NCBI GenBank assembly: GCA_946188395.1
Contig: CAMHUU010000019.1
Span: forward strand, 1-48,671
From: an uncultured Prevotellaceae bacterium
GTDB lineage: Bacteria; Bacteroidota; Bacteroidia; Bacteroidales; Bacteroidaceae
Direction: 5' to 3'
Length of the DNA: 48,671 nt
Under the pieces are notes generated by a model. It was not told the DNA's origin. It did no database searches and worked only from the letters and a program-made list of their open reading frames with translations. The translations under genes were made by a program, and so were the position numbers. Shown here piece after piece: positions 32,623 through 40,883 of the stretch (its first letter is position 1; each line of letters starts with the position of its first letter).

Positions 32623-34190
32623 TTTTTCTCCCGCCCTTTGATGCGTGAGCGCAGGGTGCGGAGAGAGGCAGGCTTCACTCCGAGCACCTGTGCGATGGTG
32701 TCGTCATCGTAGTGGAGGTCGTCTTGGAGAATGAGAAAGACGTATTGAGATGGGGTGAGTGATGTGTAGGTATGTTCCCACTCCTGCCACGCTTTTGGGC
32801 GCAACTGGGCATAGTAGTCGATTAGACACTGTCGTTCCTCAGCCGTCATGTCAGCAATGCACTCCTTCTGCTGAATTCTCACAAAACACCGCGTACCAAT
32901 GAGCAGTTTGTTGGAAATACGCTGGCGGCTGGCATCTATCTGCCTGTTCAGTTCGGCGATGGTTTGTTCACTGGCCTCGCCACTTTGCTGCAGCCGTTCT
33001 ATCTCAGCCAGGTTTTCAGTCATCCGTCTGGCATTCTCGTCAAGCCGGAAAGCCAACTCATGCACTCTCCTTCGATGCCACCAAATACCAATCGCCAGCA
33101 CCAACACAATGGCGAAAGTGATTACACCAGCCATTTCCATCATCCGTTTTCGCGATTTCTGCTCCCAACGCCCTTCGTCATATTTCTGCTGCCAGTCGGC
33201 TATTTCCAGACTATGGTTAACCGTCATGACAGAATCTCTGAATGAATCATTCAGCTTCTTCACTTCCAGAGCCTCACCCTTATCACCCGTCAGTTCATAT
33301 AACTCAGCCAATAACTCCATCGCGCTGATATGCAGAAATGGATCCTTTAAAGTGATGCAGCTCTTCACTGTCTCTATGGCCTCCTCATAATGCCCTTGTG
33401 CTTTCAAAAGACGAGCCTCGGTTACATTCCCTTTAATACTGGCAGCGGTCTTATACTTTTTCCATAAATCCAGATATTTTTGGGTGTTTCGTTCATCATT
33501 CTTTTCCTGATACATGACTGCGACATTGCAATAGATGCTAGATCGCAACAGACTGTCAGCCAGGTCAATATAATCCAGACTCTTGACAATGAAATCATAA
33601 GCCTTGTCTCTCAAATTCATTTGCGCATAACCCGCAGCGCACATATGAAGGGCCCTCATCGTCATGACGCTGTCATTCATTTTGCGGCTGCTCTCAAGGA
33701 ATTTCTGTGAATAATTCAACAAGAGTGTGTAGTTGAGGCAATAGTAGTTGGCATAAGCCAGATTCTCGTACACCATGTTCTTCAGCAGCTCTTCATCTGC
33801 ATCTTCTGCAATTGTCTCAGCCACCTTATAATCCTTAACACCATCAACCATCTCACCCAAACATCGCATCCTGATGCCTGCCCTGTAATAGTAAGCTCTT
33901 CCACGGTGCCAGGCGTCACCATGCTGGTCGTAATAGTCCACACAGGTCGATATGAGCGAATCGCCCTCTGCCTGATGCAGCACGATATAATCCGTCATCA
34001 CCTTCAGCAGGTTGTATTCCACTCTGTCAGCTTTGCTGAGCAATGCAGTATCCGCCTTACTTATTATGACGCGCGCAGAGTCCGGTCGCTGATGTACAAT
34101 CTCTGCCGCCTCCTTCAAGAGAGGATTTCGCGCCTCATTGCAACCTGTCATCATAGCGATGACGATCAGTATCCAAACTATCTTCTTCAT
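32619..34190 (-). CDS. membrane-anchored TPR protein with C-terminal HTH, transcriptional regulator-like
   Basis: The protein has 523 residues from ATG 34190. The upstream frame to 34271 crosses the promoter and is rejected. The signal MKKIVWILIVIAMMTGC has Cys17. The N-terminal region is TPR-like (about 60-330), with a single membrane helix FAIVLVLAIGIWWHRRR near 355-372. A coiled coil with LAEIERLQQSGEASEQTIAE follows. The C-terminus TPSQYVFLILQDDLHYDDDT then IAQVLGVKPASLRTLRSRIK looks like a LuxR/sigma-70 region 4 type HTH. The family may sense an envelope signal and bind DNA from the membrane. It faces a broken relative. Confidence 0.78.
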   Translation of the reverse strand: MKKIVWILIVIAMMTGCNEARNPLLKEAAEIVHQRPDSARVIISKADTALLSKADRVEYNLLKVMTDYIVLHQAEGDSLISTCVDYYDQHGDAWHRGRAYYYRAGIRMRCLGEMVDGVKDYKVAETIAEDADEELLKNMVYENLAYANYYCLNYTLLLNYSQKFLESSRKMNDSVMTMRALHMCAAGYAQMNLRDKAYDFIVKSLDYIDLADSLLRSSIYCNVAVMYQEKNDERNTQKYLDLWKKYKTAASIKGNVTEARLLKAQGHYEEAIETVKSCITLKDPFLHISAMELLAELYELTGDKGEALEVKKLNDSFRDSVMTVNHSLEIADWQQKYDEGRWEQKSRKRMMEMAGVITFAIVLVLAIGIWWHRRRVHELAFRLDENARRMTENLAEIERLQQSGEASEQTIAELNRQIDASRQRISNKLLIGTRCFVRIQQKECIADMTAEERQCLIDYYAQLRPKAWQEWEHTYTSLTPSQYVFLILQDDLHYDDDTIAQVLGVKPASLRTLRSRIKGREKN

Positions 34191-34209
34191 AATTGCAGTA
34201 TTTATTCTG

Positions 34210-34217
34210 CAAAGGTA
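34210..34217 (-). promoter_or_regulatory. -7 box of the TPR/HTH gene
   Basis: TACCTTTG on the minus strand with 19 bases to ATG 34190. A TTTTG at 34238-34234 lies 16 bp upstream. Confidence 0.62.
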
Positions 34218-34311
34218 ATCATTATCTTTAACACAAAACCGACCGATTGGTATTTTTAACTTATAATTCATCTTTTTTAATCATAACGGCGCATATATAA
34301 AATAAAAAATG

Positions 34312-34319
34312 TAACTTTG
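34312..34319 (+). promoter_or_regulatory. -7 box of the TetR gene
   Basis: TAACTTTG with 22 bases to the ATG at 34342. No clear -33 box. Confidence 0.6.
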
Positions 34320-34341
34320 CAGCAGAAAGAGAAGTTTGGTT

Positions 34342-34956
34342 ATGCGCAAGAGCCATAAGGAAGAATTGTTTAACGCCACGTTCCGTCTCTTTATTCTCCA
34401 TGGATACGACGGCGTGAGCCTCGGTGACATCGAGAAGGCCACCGGCATGAGTCGTGGTGCCATCTTCCATTATGCGGATTCCAAGCTCGATCTGTTCCGT
34501 CAGGTGGTTGAGCAGTATGTCTTAGACCGTCAGAGCATCGATATGAAGATCCGCGTAGGTGGGGATCCTTCGCTCAGGGAATTTATCGATGCCTATATCG
34601 ACGGTGTGAAGCGCACCATGACAGAACTGATGACGCTGATGGGTGAAGGAGTAACGTTAGCTGAATGCAGTCGCGCCTATCTCAGTATCATCCAGCAGAT
34701 AGCCGTTCTTCTTCCAGAACTTTCCGAACGGCAACAGCAGTCCATCACTCGCGAGCAGCAGGTATGGCATCAAGTCATTAGCCGTTCAGTAGAGCGTGGA
34801 GAAGTCCGTTCCGACATCGACACCGAACTGATGGCCCAGACATTTATCGCCCTGTTCTATGGCCGTGCCTATCGTGACTCTCTGATAACCGGCCTCGATG
34901 CCGACCTCTTAAAGCGTCAAATGTTACAGCTCTATGCCGCCATCGCCCTCAAATAG
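34342..34956 (+). CDS. TetR/AcrR family transcriptional regulator
   Basis: The protein is 204 residues from ATG 34342 (a TTG six bases earlier is disregarded). The N-terminal HTH is clear: ILHGYDGVSLGDIEKATGMS then RGAIFHYADSKLDLFRQVVE, as in TetR repressors. The C-terminal part is helical (ligand/dimer domain), and its TLAECSRAYLSIIQQIAVLL has no assignable ligand. It may control the receptor operon that begins about 250 bp downstream, because it is the nearest regulator. It is divergent from the TPR/HTH gene, and its terminator hairpin begins at the stop codon. Confidence 0.88.
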   Translation: MRKSHKEELFNATFRLFILHGYDGVSLGDIEKATGMSRGAIFHYADSKLDLFRQVVEQYVLDRQSIDMKIRVGGDPSLREFIDAYIDGVKRTMTELMTLMGEGVTLAECSRAYLSIIQQIAVLLPELSERQQQSITREQQVWHQVISRSVERGEVRSDIDTELMAQTFIALFYGRAYRDSLITGLDADLLKRQMLQLYAAIALK

Positions 34957-35050
34957 GCGTTACAGTTTGGCACTTTTTTCTTTGTAACATTTACCTTATT
35001 CCATTTATTATCAGTGTTTTAACTTCAAAAACACTGTAACGCCCCTTTTT
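34956..35050 (+). terminator. terminator region with two alternative stems after the TetR gene
   Basis: A local stem CAGTGTTTT (35012-35020) and AAAACACTG (35028-35036), with loop AACTTCA, is followed a few bases on by TTTTT at 35046. A second, distant pairing GGCGTTACAGT (34956-34966) and ACTGTAACGCC (35033-35043) is also perfect over 11 bp. The two pairings share ACTG, so they exclude each other. Confidence 0.7.
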
Positions 35051-35069
35051 GCAGATTCTCTTTGATTTC

Positions 35070-35101
35070 TTTGTTCAATTCAGAAACTCAGAATAACTTT
35101 G
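35070..35101 (+). promoter_or_regulatory. promoter of the receptor/TPR/DUF5041 operon
   Basis: TTTG 35070-35073, a 20-bp spacer and TAACTTTG 35094-35101 form a consensus promoter. The leader to ATG 35212 is about 105 nt. Confidence 0.82.
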
Positions 35102-35102
35102 C

Positions 35103-35175
35103 GAATCGGAAGGCTGTTTCAGCCTGACAGATTTTGATTCATAAGCAGCATTTGTCGAGATGATACGTGCTGCTT
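35103..35175 (+). promoter_or_regulatory. structured 5' leader of the receptor operon
   Basis: Within the leader: AGGCTG (35111-35116) pairs with CAGCCT (35120-35125) over a TTT loop. Outer GAATC (35103-35107) and GATTC (35136-35140) can close a second arm. A perfect 8-bp stem AAGCAGCA (35143-35150) and TGCTGCTT (35168-35175) is followed by TTC. The last one resembles a weak terminator. A cis-regulatory RNA is possible, but I know no family match. Confidence 0.5.
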
Positions 35176-35211
35176 TTCAAAAGAAATATAATGAACAACA
35201 AAGAAATAAGT

Positions 35212-37416
35212 ATGAACAAGAAAACTTTCATCACCGCACTGCTCGCCCTCGTCTCAATGACGGGGCAGTCACAAACGGACAGCACAGCAGTAAAGAACGA
35301 CTCTGTGACATGGAGCCAAACACTGGACGGTGTAACTGTCAAGGCTCAGCGTCAGTTGATCAAACAAGAAGTAGACCGCATCGGCTACGACGTACAGGCC
35401 GATGAGGATGCAAAGACGCAGATGCTTATGGACATGCTGCGCAAGGTGCCAATGGTGACTATCGACGGCGAGGATAACATCAAAGTAAAGGGCAATGCCA
35501 ACTTCAAAATCTACAAGAACGGACACCTCGATCCAAGCCTGACGAAAAATGCCAAGGAAATCTTCAAGGCAATACCCGCTAGCAGTGTGAAACGCATTGA
35601 AGTCATCACAGACCCTGGTGCCCGCGAAGACGCAGAGGGCGTGGATGCCATCCTGAACATCGTGATGGTTGATACGCGACAGATGGAAGGTGTGACAGGT
35701 AGTGTGTCTGGAAGCTACGGCACCTTGAACAATCCGAATCTTGGAGCCTACCTGACAACACAGTTTGGCAAAGCTATCGTCTCAGCGGACTACGGCTACT
35801 TTCACATGTCAAAGAAATCCTCAACTACTAACAGTTATATGGAGCGTACATTTGTCGAATCAGGCAATACGCAGAAAATCAGAAGCGAGAGTTCAAATCC
35901 AGGCGACATTCACTTTGCTGATATCAATGCAAGTTACGACATAGATACGCTCAATCTGCTTTCAGCTTCATTTGGTGGCTATTTCTATAAGATAGATGTA
36001 CAAGGTGGTGGCCCCGTTTCGATGTTCAATGCATTAGGCAATTCACTCTACAGCTATACGGAAAACTATAGACTACCCAGTTACAACCATAATTCTTGGA
36101 ATGGTCGTTTGGACTACGAACACCGGACGCGTCGAAAGGGCGAGCTGTTCACTCTCTCGTACATGCTCGCCCTGACGCGCCAACACTCTGAGCAGGAGGA
36201 TACCTACACTGATATGCAGAACACACCGTTCAATTATACAGGTCTGATTGCTGGCACCCGTGAACATTTTACCGAGCACACTTTCCAAGCAGACTATATC
36301 CGTCCGCTGTGGGAAGGGCATAAACTGGAAGTGGGAGTAAAATACATAGACCGTCGGAATAGTAGCAATAATCATCAGGAGTTTTACAATTCCACAATAC
36401 CATCTACCAGTACAGCATTTGACCATAGCGCGCAGATAGCTGCAGCCTACACCGACTACATCTATAATAAGGATAAGTGGTCGGCACGTGCAGGTCTGCG
36501 CTACGAGTATAGTTATTTGAAGGGTAGCTATCCTGATGGTTCTGCTGCTACTTTCGACAAGCACCTCAACGACTGGGTGCCACAGGCCAGCGTGAAATAT
36601 CAGATTAATGACAGCCAGTCGCTGAAACTCGGCTACACCACCAGCATTACCCGACCTGGCATCACCTATCTCAATCCTGCCGTCGTCAGTATGCCTACCA
36701 GTGTTAGTTACGGTATGCCACAGCTTGTCAGTACGCGCCAGCAAACTCTCTCTCTTACCTATATGTATGTTGGTAAGAAGCTCACATTACAATTTGTGCC
36801 TCATTATTCATACTACCACAATGGAATTGGCTCGTTGGTCTATACGCAAGGTGACGTTCGTTATAGCACATACGGAAATAATCTTAAACAACACCGCTGG
36901 CAGATGGAAGGCTATGTCCAGTGGAAGCCTTTTGATGGCACTACACTCGTGGCTAATATCGCCTTCACGGATAACTATGCCAAGAACACCGAGACCAATC
37001 TCAGCCAGCACACAGATAACCTGTTCTATTATGTCAACCTTTCTCAGAAACTGCCTTGGAAACTCCGCTTCACGGCTTATACCTTCGGTCAGTTTGGACA
37101 CAGCCCAATGAATATCTATGCCTACTCTCGTGCATGGAATCGCTATGTATTCACCTTACAACGCTCGTTCCTCAGTGATGACCGCCTCACCGTGAGTCTG
37201 TTGGCCTGTGCTCCTTTCCATAAAGACATGCATTATGAGACCCGCACAACACAAGGCGACATTCTCGGCTGGGGCGACGACATCAACGCCCAGAATGGCC
37301 GTTACTTCAAACTTACCGTTTCATACCGTTTCGGCAAACTGAAAGCCAGCGTAAAGAAGACTGAGACCACCATCGAAAATAGCGATGTAGTGGGTGGAAT
37401 AACAAAAGGACAATAA
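35212..37416 (+). CDS. outer membrane beta-barrel receptor (TonB-dependent receptor-like)
   Basis: The protein is 734 residues from ATG 35212, giving signal MNKKTFITALLALVSMTGQSQ. An in-frame ATG at 35191 would add seven residues. A plug domain follows: SQTLDGVTVKAQRQLIKQEV, then QMLMDMLRKVPMVTIDGEDN and ASSVKRIEVITDPGAREDAE, as in OMP_b-brl_3-type receptors. The rest is a 22-strand-type barrel with many aromatic turns, ending KLTVSYRFGKLKASVKK. No SusD-like gene is next to it, so it is not a typical glycan-uptake pair. Operon partners are a TPR protein (15 bp later) and a DUF5041 protein. The cargo is unknown. Confidence 0.82.
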   Translation: MNKKTFITALLALVSMTGQSQTDSTAVKNDSVTWSQTLDGVTVKAQRQLIKQEVDRIGYDVQADEDAKTQMLMDMLRKVPMVTIDGEDNIKVKGNANFKIYKNGHLDPSLTKNAKEIFKAIPASSVKRIEVITDPGAREDAEGVDAILNIVMVDTRQMEGVTGSVSGSYGTLNNPNLGAYLTTQFGKAIVSADYGYFHMSKKSSTTNSYMERTFVESGNTQKIRSESSNPGDIHFADINASYDIDTLNLLSASFGGYFYKIDVQGGGPVSMFNALGNSLYSYTENYRLPSYNHNSWNGRLDYEHRTRRKGELFTLSYMLALTRQHSEQEDTYTDMQNTPFNYTGLIAGTREHFTEHTFQADYIRPLWEGHKLEVGVKYIDRRNSSNNHQEFYNSTIPSTSTAFDHSAQIAAAYTDYIYNKDKWSARAGLRYEYSYLKGSYPDGSAATFDKHLNDWVPQASVKYQINDSQSLKLGYTTSITRPGITYLNPAVVSMPTSVSYGMPQLVSTRQQTLSLTYMYVGKKLTLQFVPHYSYYHNGIGSLVYTQGDVRYSTYGNNLKQHRWQMEGYVQWKPFDGTTLVANIAFTDNYAKNTETNLSQHTDNLFYYVNLSQKLPWKLRFTAYTFGQFGHSPMNIYAYSRAWNRYVFTLQRSFLSDDRLTVSLLACAPFHKDMHYETRTTQGDILGWGDDINAQNGRYFKLTVSYRFGKLKASVKKTETTIENSDVVGGITKGQ

Positions 37417-37431
37417 AAACATCAATAATAA

Positions 37432-38697
37432 ATGGTTTATAAAATGAGAGTTAATTTGTTTTATCTGTTATGGATAGCTGCATTGTTGTTCGCTTCCCCT
37501 GTCTGGGGCAAGGTACCAGAAGTAAAGGTGGATTCATTGCAGTTATTTGTACAAGCTGGCGACAGTTGCATGCAGCGGTATAACACCTTCGAGGCGTTGA
37601 AACATTACCAGCAGGCGTATGCCATAGCAAAAAAACGAAGTCAGACGCAGGCCGTAGACCAGCTTGACTTTCCCATTGACAAACTTGAGCAACTGCCTCA
37701 GGAGAAACAGGATGAGATGATTGAGCGATTGAAAGCTTCAGCAGAAAAGAGTGCGATAGTCGACTGCATGGTTCAGATGAAGTTGGCAGACTGCTATTAC
37801 AAACGAGGCAACTATCGTGAGACGGCTGACCTCCTGAAACTGGTGCCCGAGGACAGCCTCTCTCACGACGCTTTCCGCCAGCTATGCTTCAGCTATCAGA
37901 AACAGGGCGATACCGACTCCTATATCTATTGGACTGAACGGCTGACAGAGCACTATCCGATGGACGGTGAGATGGTGGCAGGACTCACCCTTGCCTTTGT
38001 CAAGAAAGAACAGCCGCAAAGAGGTATCATCTGCGGCATGATATACTGCCAGAGGGATTCCACGAACATCCTCGTGAACAGGGCGCTGGCCAATGCATGG
38101 TTCATGAATCGCGACTTCACAGCGGCTGGAAAATTATACGATCGACTGCTGGAACAGGGCGATTCTACCTTCAACACCTTGTATTCTGCAGGCAAGTGCT
38201 ATTCGCAGATTAAGGATCTCGAGCGTGCCTATCATTACTTGCTAAAGGCTTTCCTCATTAGTAGCATGCAACACTACGGCTGCGCCTACCGTCTTGGCGT
38301 AGTCTGCATCGACACTAAACGCTATCCTGAAGGGCTCGGTTATCTCAATCTCGCCAAACAGCTGATGCAACTCGATACCACGATTATGAAGGCCATTACA
38401 CTCTCGCAGGGCGAGGGCTACTACATGACGGAACGCTATCAAGAGGCCGTTGCAGCTTGGAAAGAGCATCTCACCTATAATTCAACCTCCATCGCCACTT
38501 ATTATAATATAGCCAATGCCTACGCCTATCTCCTCAAAGACGGAAAGCAGGCTGAATCATATTATCGCCAGTTCCTCGACCTCGCCCGCAAGGAGGAGAA
38601 ACCAACAGATAAACTCAAGGAGATGATCAAGAGTGCCGAGGACTGGATAAAGTCATTTGAGTTGAGTAGAAAACTATCACAAAAGAGCAAGAAATGA
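37432..38697 (+). CDS. secreted TPR-repeat protein
   Basis: The 421-residue protein has signal MRVNLFYLLWIAALLFASPV from the second ATG (37444). The first ATG at 37432 adds four residues, and neither start is decisive. About six TPR-like units are visible, for example CMVQMKLADCYYKRGNYRET, TLYSAGKCYSQIKDLERAYH and ATYYNIANAYAYLLKDGKQA. It is periplasmic by inference. It lies between a receptor gene and a DUF5041 gene in one operon (15-bp gap before, 4-bp overlap after), so it may scaffold the receptor complex. Confidence 0.78.
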   Translation: MVYKMRVNLFYLLWIAALLFASPVWGKVPEVKVDSLQLFVQAGDSCMQRYNTFEALKHYQQAYAIAKKRSQTQAVDQLDFPIDKLEQLPQEKQDEMIERLKASAEKSAIVDCMVQMKLADCYYKRGNYRETADLLKLVPEDSLSHDAFRQLCFSYQKQGDTDSYIYWTERLTEHYPMDGEMVAGLTLAFVKKEQPQRGIICGMIYCQRDSTNILVNRALANAWFMNRDFTAAGKLYDRLLEQGDSTFNTLYSAGKCYSQIKDLERAYHYLLKAFLISSMQHYGCAYRLGVVCIDTKRYPEGLGYLNLAKQLMQLDTTIMKAITLSQGEGYYMTERYQEAVAAWKEHLTYNSTSIATYYNIANAYAYLLKDGKQAESYYRQFLDLARKEEKPTDKLKEMIKSAEDWIKSFELSRKLSQKSKK

Positions 38698-39275
38698 ACA
38701 AGAAAGCCATTATCACCATCCTGTTTGCCCTCGTCGCAATGGCAGGGCAGGCACAGGAGATTAAGATGAACGAGACAACAATCAGTGACTATATCCCGCT
38801 GCTCAATGCCAAGGGCTATCAGGCATATAGTTTCGATGTCAGTGCGATAAAAGGCCGGAATGTGGAAATATATTTCAGGGAATTTGTGAACGGAAAAGAA
38901 GTTGAGGATTCTCCTCGTCTCTTATTCCCATACTATTTTGAGGCAAGGGGCGACAAACTGATTATCGGCTTTCTTCCTTCAGAAACAGATTCATTAGCCC
39001 AATACTGTTTCAGTTGGGAGAACACGCTTTCCTACCATTCCTTGTTGAAACTCAAGCAAATCTATTGGGAGAGTGAAAATAAGTATATTTACTCATACAG
39101 GTCGGATCCTTTCGAACCCACATCGCCATTAGAAAAGGAAACCTTCATTCCACTCGTGTATTATTCTTCATTCTGGTATGATGCGGAGGATAAGGTAACC
39201 CGCTGTTGTGGTACTATCTCCGACATTATCAAGCGAAGCCCTCATTACTATATCCTCGGAATAAAATACTATTGA
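38694..39275 (+). CDS. DUF5041-like secreted protein
   Basis: The 193-residue protein starts within the stop codon of the TPR gene (ATGA overlap). The signal MNKKAIITILFALVAMAGQAQ closely resembles that of the receptor (MNKKTFITALLALVSMTGQS). The mature part (EIKMNETTISDYIPLLNAKG, YQAYSFDVSAIKGRNVEIYF) I place tentatively in the Prevotella DUF5041 family of unknown function. It has no motif that suggests an enzyme. Operon position suggests a small periplasmic partner of the receptor. Confidence 0.65.
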   Translation: MNKKAIITILFALVAMAGQAQEIKMNETTISDYIPLLNAKGYQAYSFDVSAIKGRNVEIYFREFVNGKEVEDSPRLLFPYYFEARGDKLIIGFLPSETDSLAQYCFSWENTLSYHSLLKLKQIYWESENKYIYSYRSDPFEPTSPLEKETFIPLVYYSSFWYDAEDKVTRCCGTISDIIKRSPHYYILGIKYY

Positions 39276-39278
39276 ATC

Positions 39279-39383
39279 ATGAACAAGAAATTCATCATCC
39301 CCACACGTTGTTTCTATGATGTGTCCTTCCCCCTCGCCTGTTCGCGACGGGCGGCGGGGAGGCTTCTTAGAGACAGCGAATAA
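39279..39383 (+). pseudogene. remnant of a fourth operon gene
   Basis: A 34-codon frame starts MNKKFIIPTRCFYDVSFPLA and stops at 39383. The first codons (ATGAACAAGAAA) and the MNKKxxI start match the neighbouring genes at 35212 and 38694. The hydrophobic core of a signal peptide is missing after about the seventh codon, where the sequence joins repeat-like non-coding DNA. It appears to be the 5' end of a gene that was cut off. No longer continuation is open. Confidence 0.5.
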
Positions 39384-39940
39384 GTAACAAGAAGTTTAAC
39401 GTTTTCGTTAAGCCAAGTGACCATAGTAAAGCTTGCTTTGACTATGGCATGGCGAGAAAACGAAGACGAAGTCAACCCATCTAACAAGAAAGGACGGTGA
39501 ACGGCACAGAGAGAAAGACGGACAGAGACCTCGGCCCCCGCGACGGAGCCACGGACACATCGGGATTTAGAGACAAAAACCAGAGTATTCACATCAAAAA
39601 AACAACAACTATGCAGATCACTTTGGACTTCATCCGACCTTTTCTTGGCCTCGGCATAGTCCAAGCAAGCTTTGCTCTGCACTCAGCTGTATGAAAACGT
39701 TCAATTCCTATGCGAAGTACGACATGGCGCTCTACTTCACGCGAGCAGAAAATCCCGACGAGGCCGCGGAACACGGTCGCTGACCGTCAGAAACCCTGAA
39801 CCGCACCCTCGCCGGGACATTCTCACCGTTAGCGACCATAATCGAAGGGCTGGTCGGGGATTTCTGAGGGAAATTTGGAAGGACGAGAGCCACAAAAAGG
39901 TTAAAAACACCATTCATAGCAGGCATTTCGCGAAAAAATG
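39300..39940. repeat. non-coding repeat-like block
   Basis: This 640-bp stretch has no credible gene. Short frames (such as minus 39682-39314) look spurious. It contains a 12-bp hairpin CCATAGTAAAGC (39421-39432) with GCTTTGACTATGG (39435-39447), a TTAACG/CGTTAA hairpin (39396-39411) and an imperfect inverted copy of 39421-39480 at about 39604-39683. Paired GGTCGCT (39776-39782) and AGCGACC also occur. Base use is more G/C and A-rich than in the genes around. I recall similar frames recurring between genes in Prevotella genomes, so it may be a dispersed element, but this is unverified. Confidence 0.5.
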
Positions 39941-39942
39941 AG

Positions 39943-39950
39943 TAATTTTG
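39943..39950 (+). promoter_or_regulatory. -7 box of the LuxR-type gene
   Basis: TAATTTTG at 39943-39950. It lies downstream of an in-frame ATG at 39938, so the true start is ATG 39977. Confidence 0.6.
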
Positions 39951-39976
39951 CACCCAAGAATAAGAACGAGACAGAT

Positions 39977-40732
39977 ATGGCACAGATAGACGAATTCTTC
40001 TTTGACACGAACCGCGTGGAGGGCATCACCGAGGCCGACTACGAGCGTGCGAAGCCATACGTGGAGGCGGCGCAGGCTTTCGCGCAATCGACCTACCAGA
40101 GCATCTACATCATCGACTACTTCCGCAAGAACTTCCTCTATGTGTCGGACAATCCGCTCTTCCTCTGCGGACACACTGCCGACGAGGTGCGACAGATGGG
40201 CTACGGCTTCTACATCAACAACGTGCCTGCCGACGAACAGCCGATGCTTACCGAACTGAACCGTGCGGGCTTCCGTGCCTTCGACGATGTTCCGCTGGCC
40301 GACCGCCGACGCTGCGTGATGTCCTACGACTTCCACATCCTCACCTCGGAGCGTCCCCTACTCATCAACCACAAGATTACGCCCCTTGTGCTCACGGATG
40401 ATGGCCGTGCCTGGCTCGCCCTCTGCACCGTCTCGCTCTCGTCGCATAAGGAGGCCGGGCAGATTCGTTTCCGCATTCTGGGACAGAGCGGCTACCGTCA
40501 GTATTCGCTCACCGCTCACCGCTGGCAACCCTGCGAGGGTGTCACGCTCACTCCCGAGGAGAAACAGGTGCTGACCCTCTCGGCGCAGGGCTACACCATG
40601 AAGGAGATCAGCGACCATATCTGCCGCTCGTTCGACACGGTGAAGTTCTACCGCCGCCAACTGTTCGAGAAACTCGACGTCGCCAACATCACCGAGGCCA
40701 TCGCCTTTGCCACCAACTACGGACTTTTGTAA
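39977..40732 (+). CDS. LuxR-type HTH transcriptional regulator
   Basis: The protein has 251 residues. The start ATG 39977 is preferred over 39938 because the promoter -7 box lies between. The N-terminal two-thirds (to about 175) have PAS-like features (FRKNFLYVSDNPLFLCGHTA). The C-terminus GVTLTPEEKQVLTLSAQGYT then MKEISDHICRSFDTVKFYRR is a LuxR/FixJ HTH, continuing QLFEKLDVANITEAIAFATN. No receiver Asp is evident, so it may respond to a ligand directly. The heptamer CTCACCG occurs twice in its coding sequence near 40505-40521. The adjacent genes give no firm target. Confidence 0.82.
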   Translation: MAQIDEFFFDTNRVEGITEADYERAKPYVEAAQAFAQSTYQSIYIIDYFRKNFLYVSDNPLFLCGHTADEVRQMGYGFYINNVPADEQPMLTELNRAGFRAFDDVPLADRRRCVMSYDFHILTSERPLLINHKITPLVLTDDGRAWLALCTVSLSSHKEAGQIRFRILGQSGYRQYSLTAHRWQPCEGVTLTPEEKQVLTLSAQGYTMKEISDHICRSFDTVKFYRRQLFEKLDVANITEAIAFATNYGLL

Positions 40733-40746
40733 AGGAGAAAGATAGG

Positions 40747-40807
40747 GTTAAGTCTTATAAAAACAATACCCGGCAGTTTGATTTCTCAGGGACTGTCGGG
40801 ACTTAAC
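40747..40807 (-). terminator. hairpin/terminator downstream of the Abi gene, possibly a small RNA
   Basis: On the minus strand CCCGACAGT (40800-40792) pairs with ACTGCCGGG (40777-40769), with one G-U pair, followed by TATTGTTTTT. An outer GTTAAGTC/GACTTAAC pair spans 40747-40754 and 40800-40807. It lies downstream of the Abi gene stop and can end its mRNA. A TATCTTTG-like box at 40821-40814 on the same strand could start a short transcript into it. Confidence 0.62.
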
Positions 40808-40883
40808 GATGCAAAGATAAGAATAATTCTGCTAACTTCCAAATATTTTAGCAAAAATCTTATGTTATAAGCAAAAAATTGCC

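Noticed and set aside
39314..39682. 122-codon minus-strand frame in the 39.3-39.9 kb block
   Set aside because: The sequence is dominated by hairpins and inverted copies, with no promoter or motif. It is better seen as part of a repeat-like block.
39672..39941. 89-codon plus-strand frame ending before the LuxR-type gene
   Set aside because: It is basic and low in hydrophobic residues, with no start signal. It overlaps the promoter region and is probably spurious.
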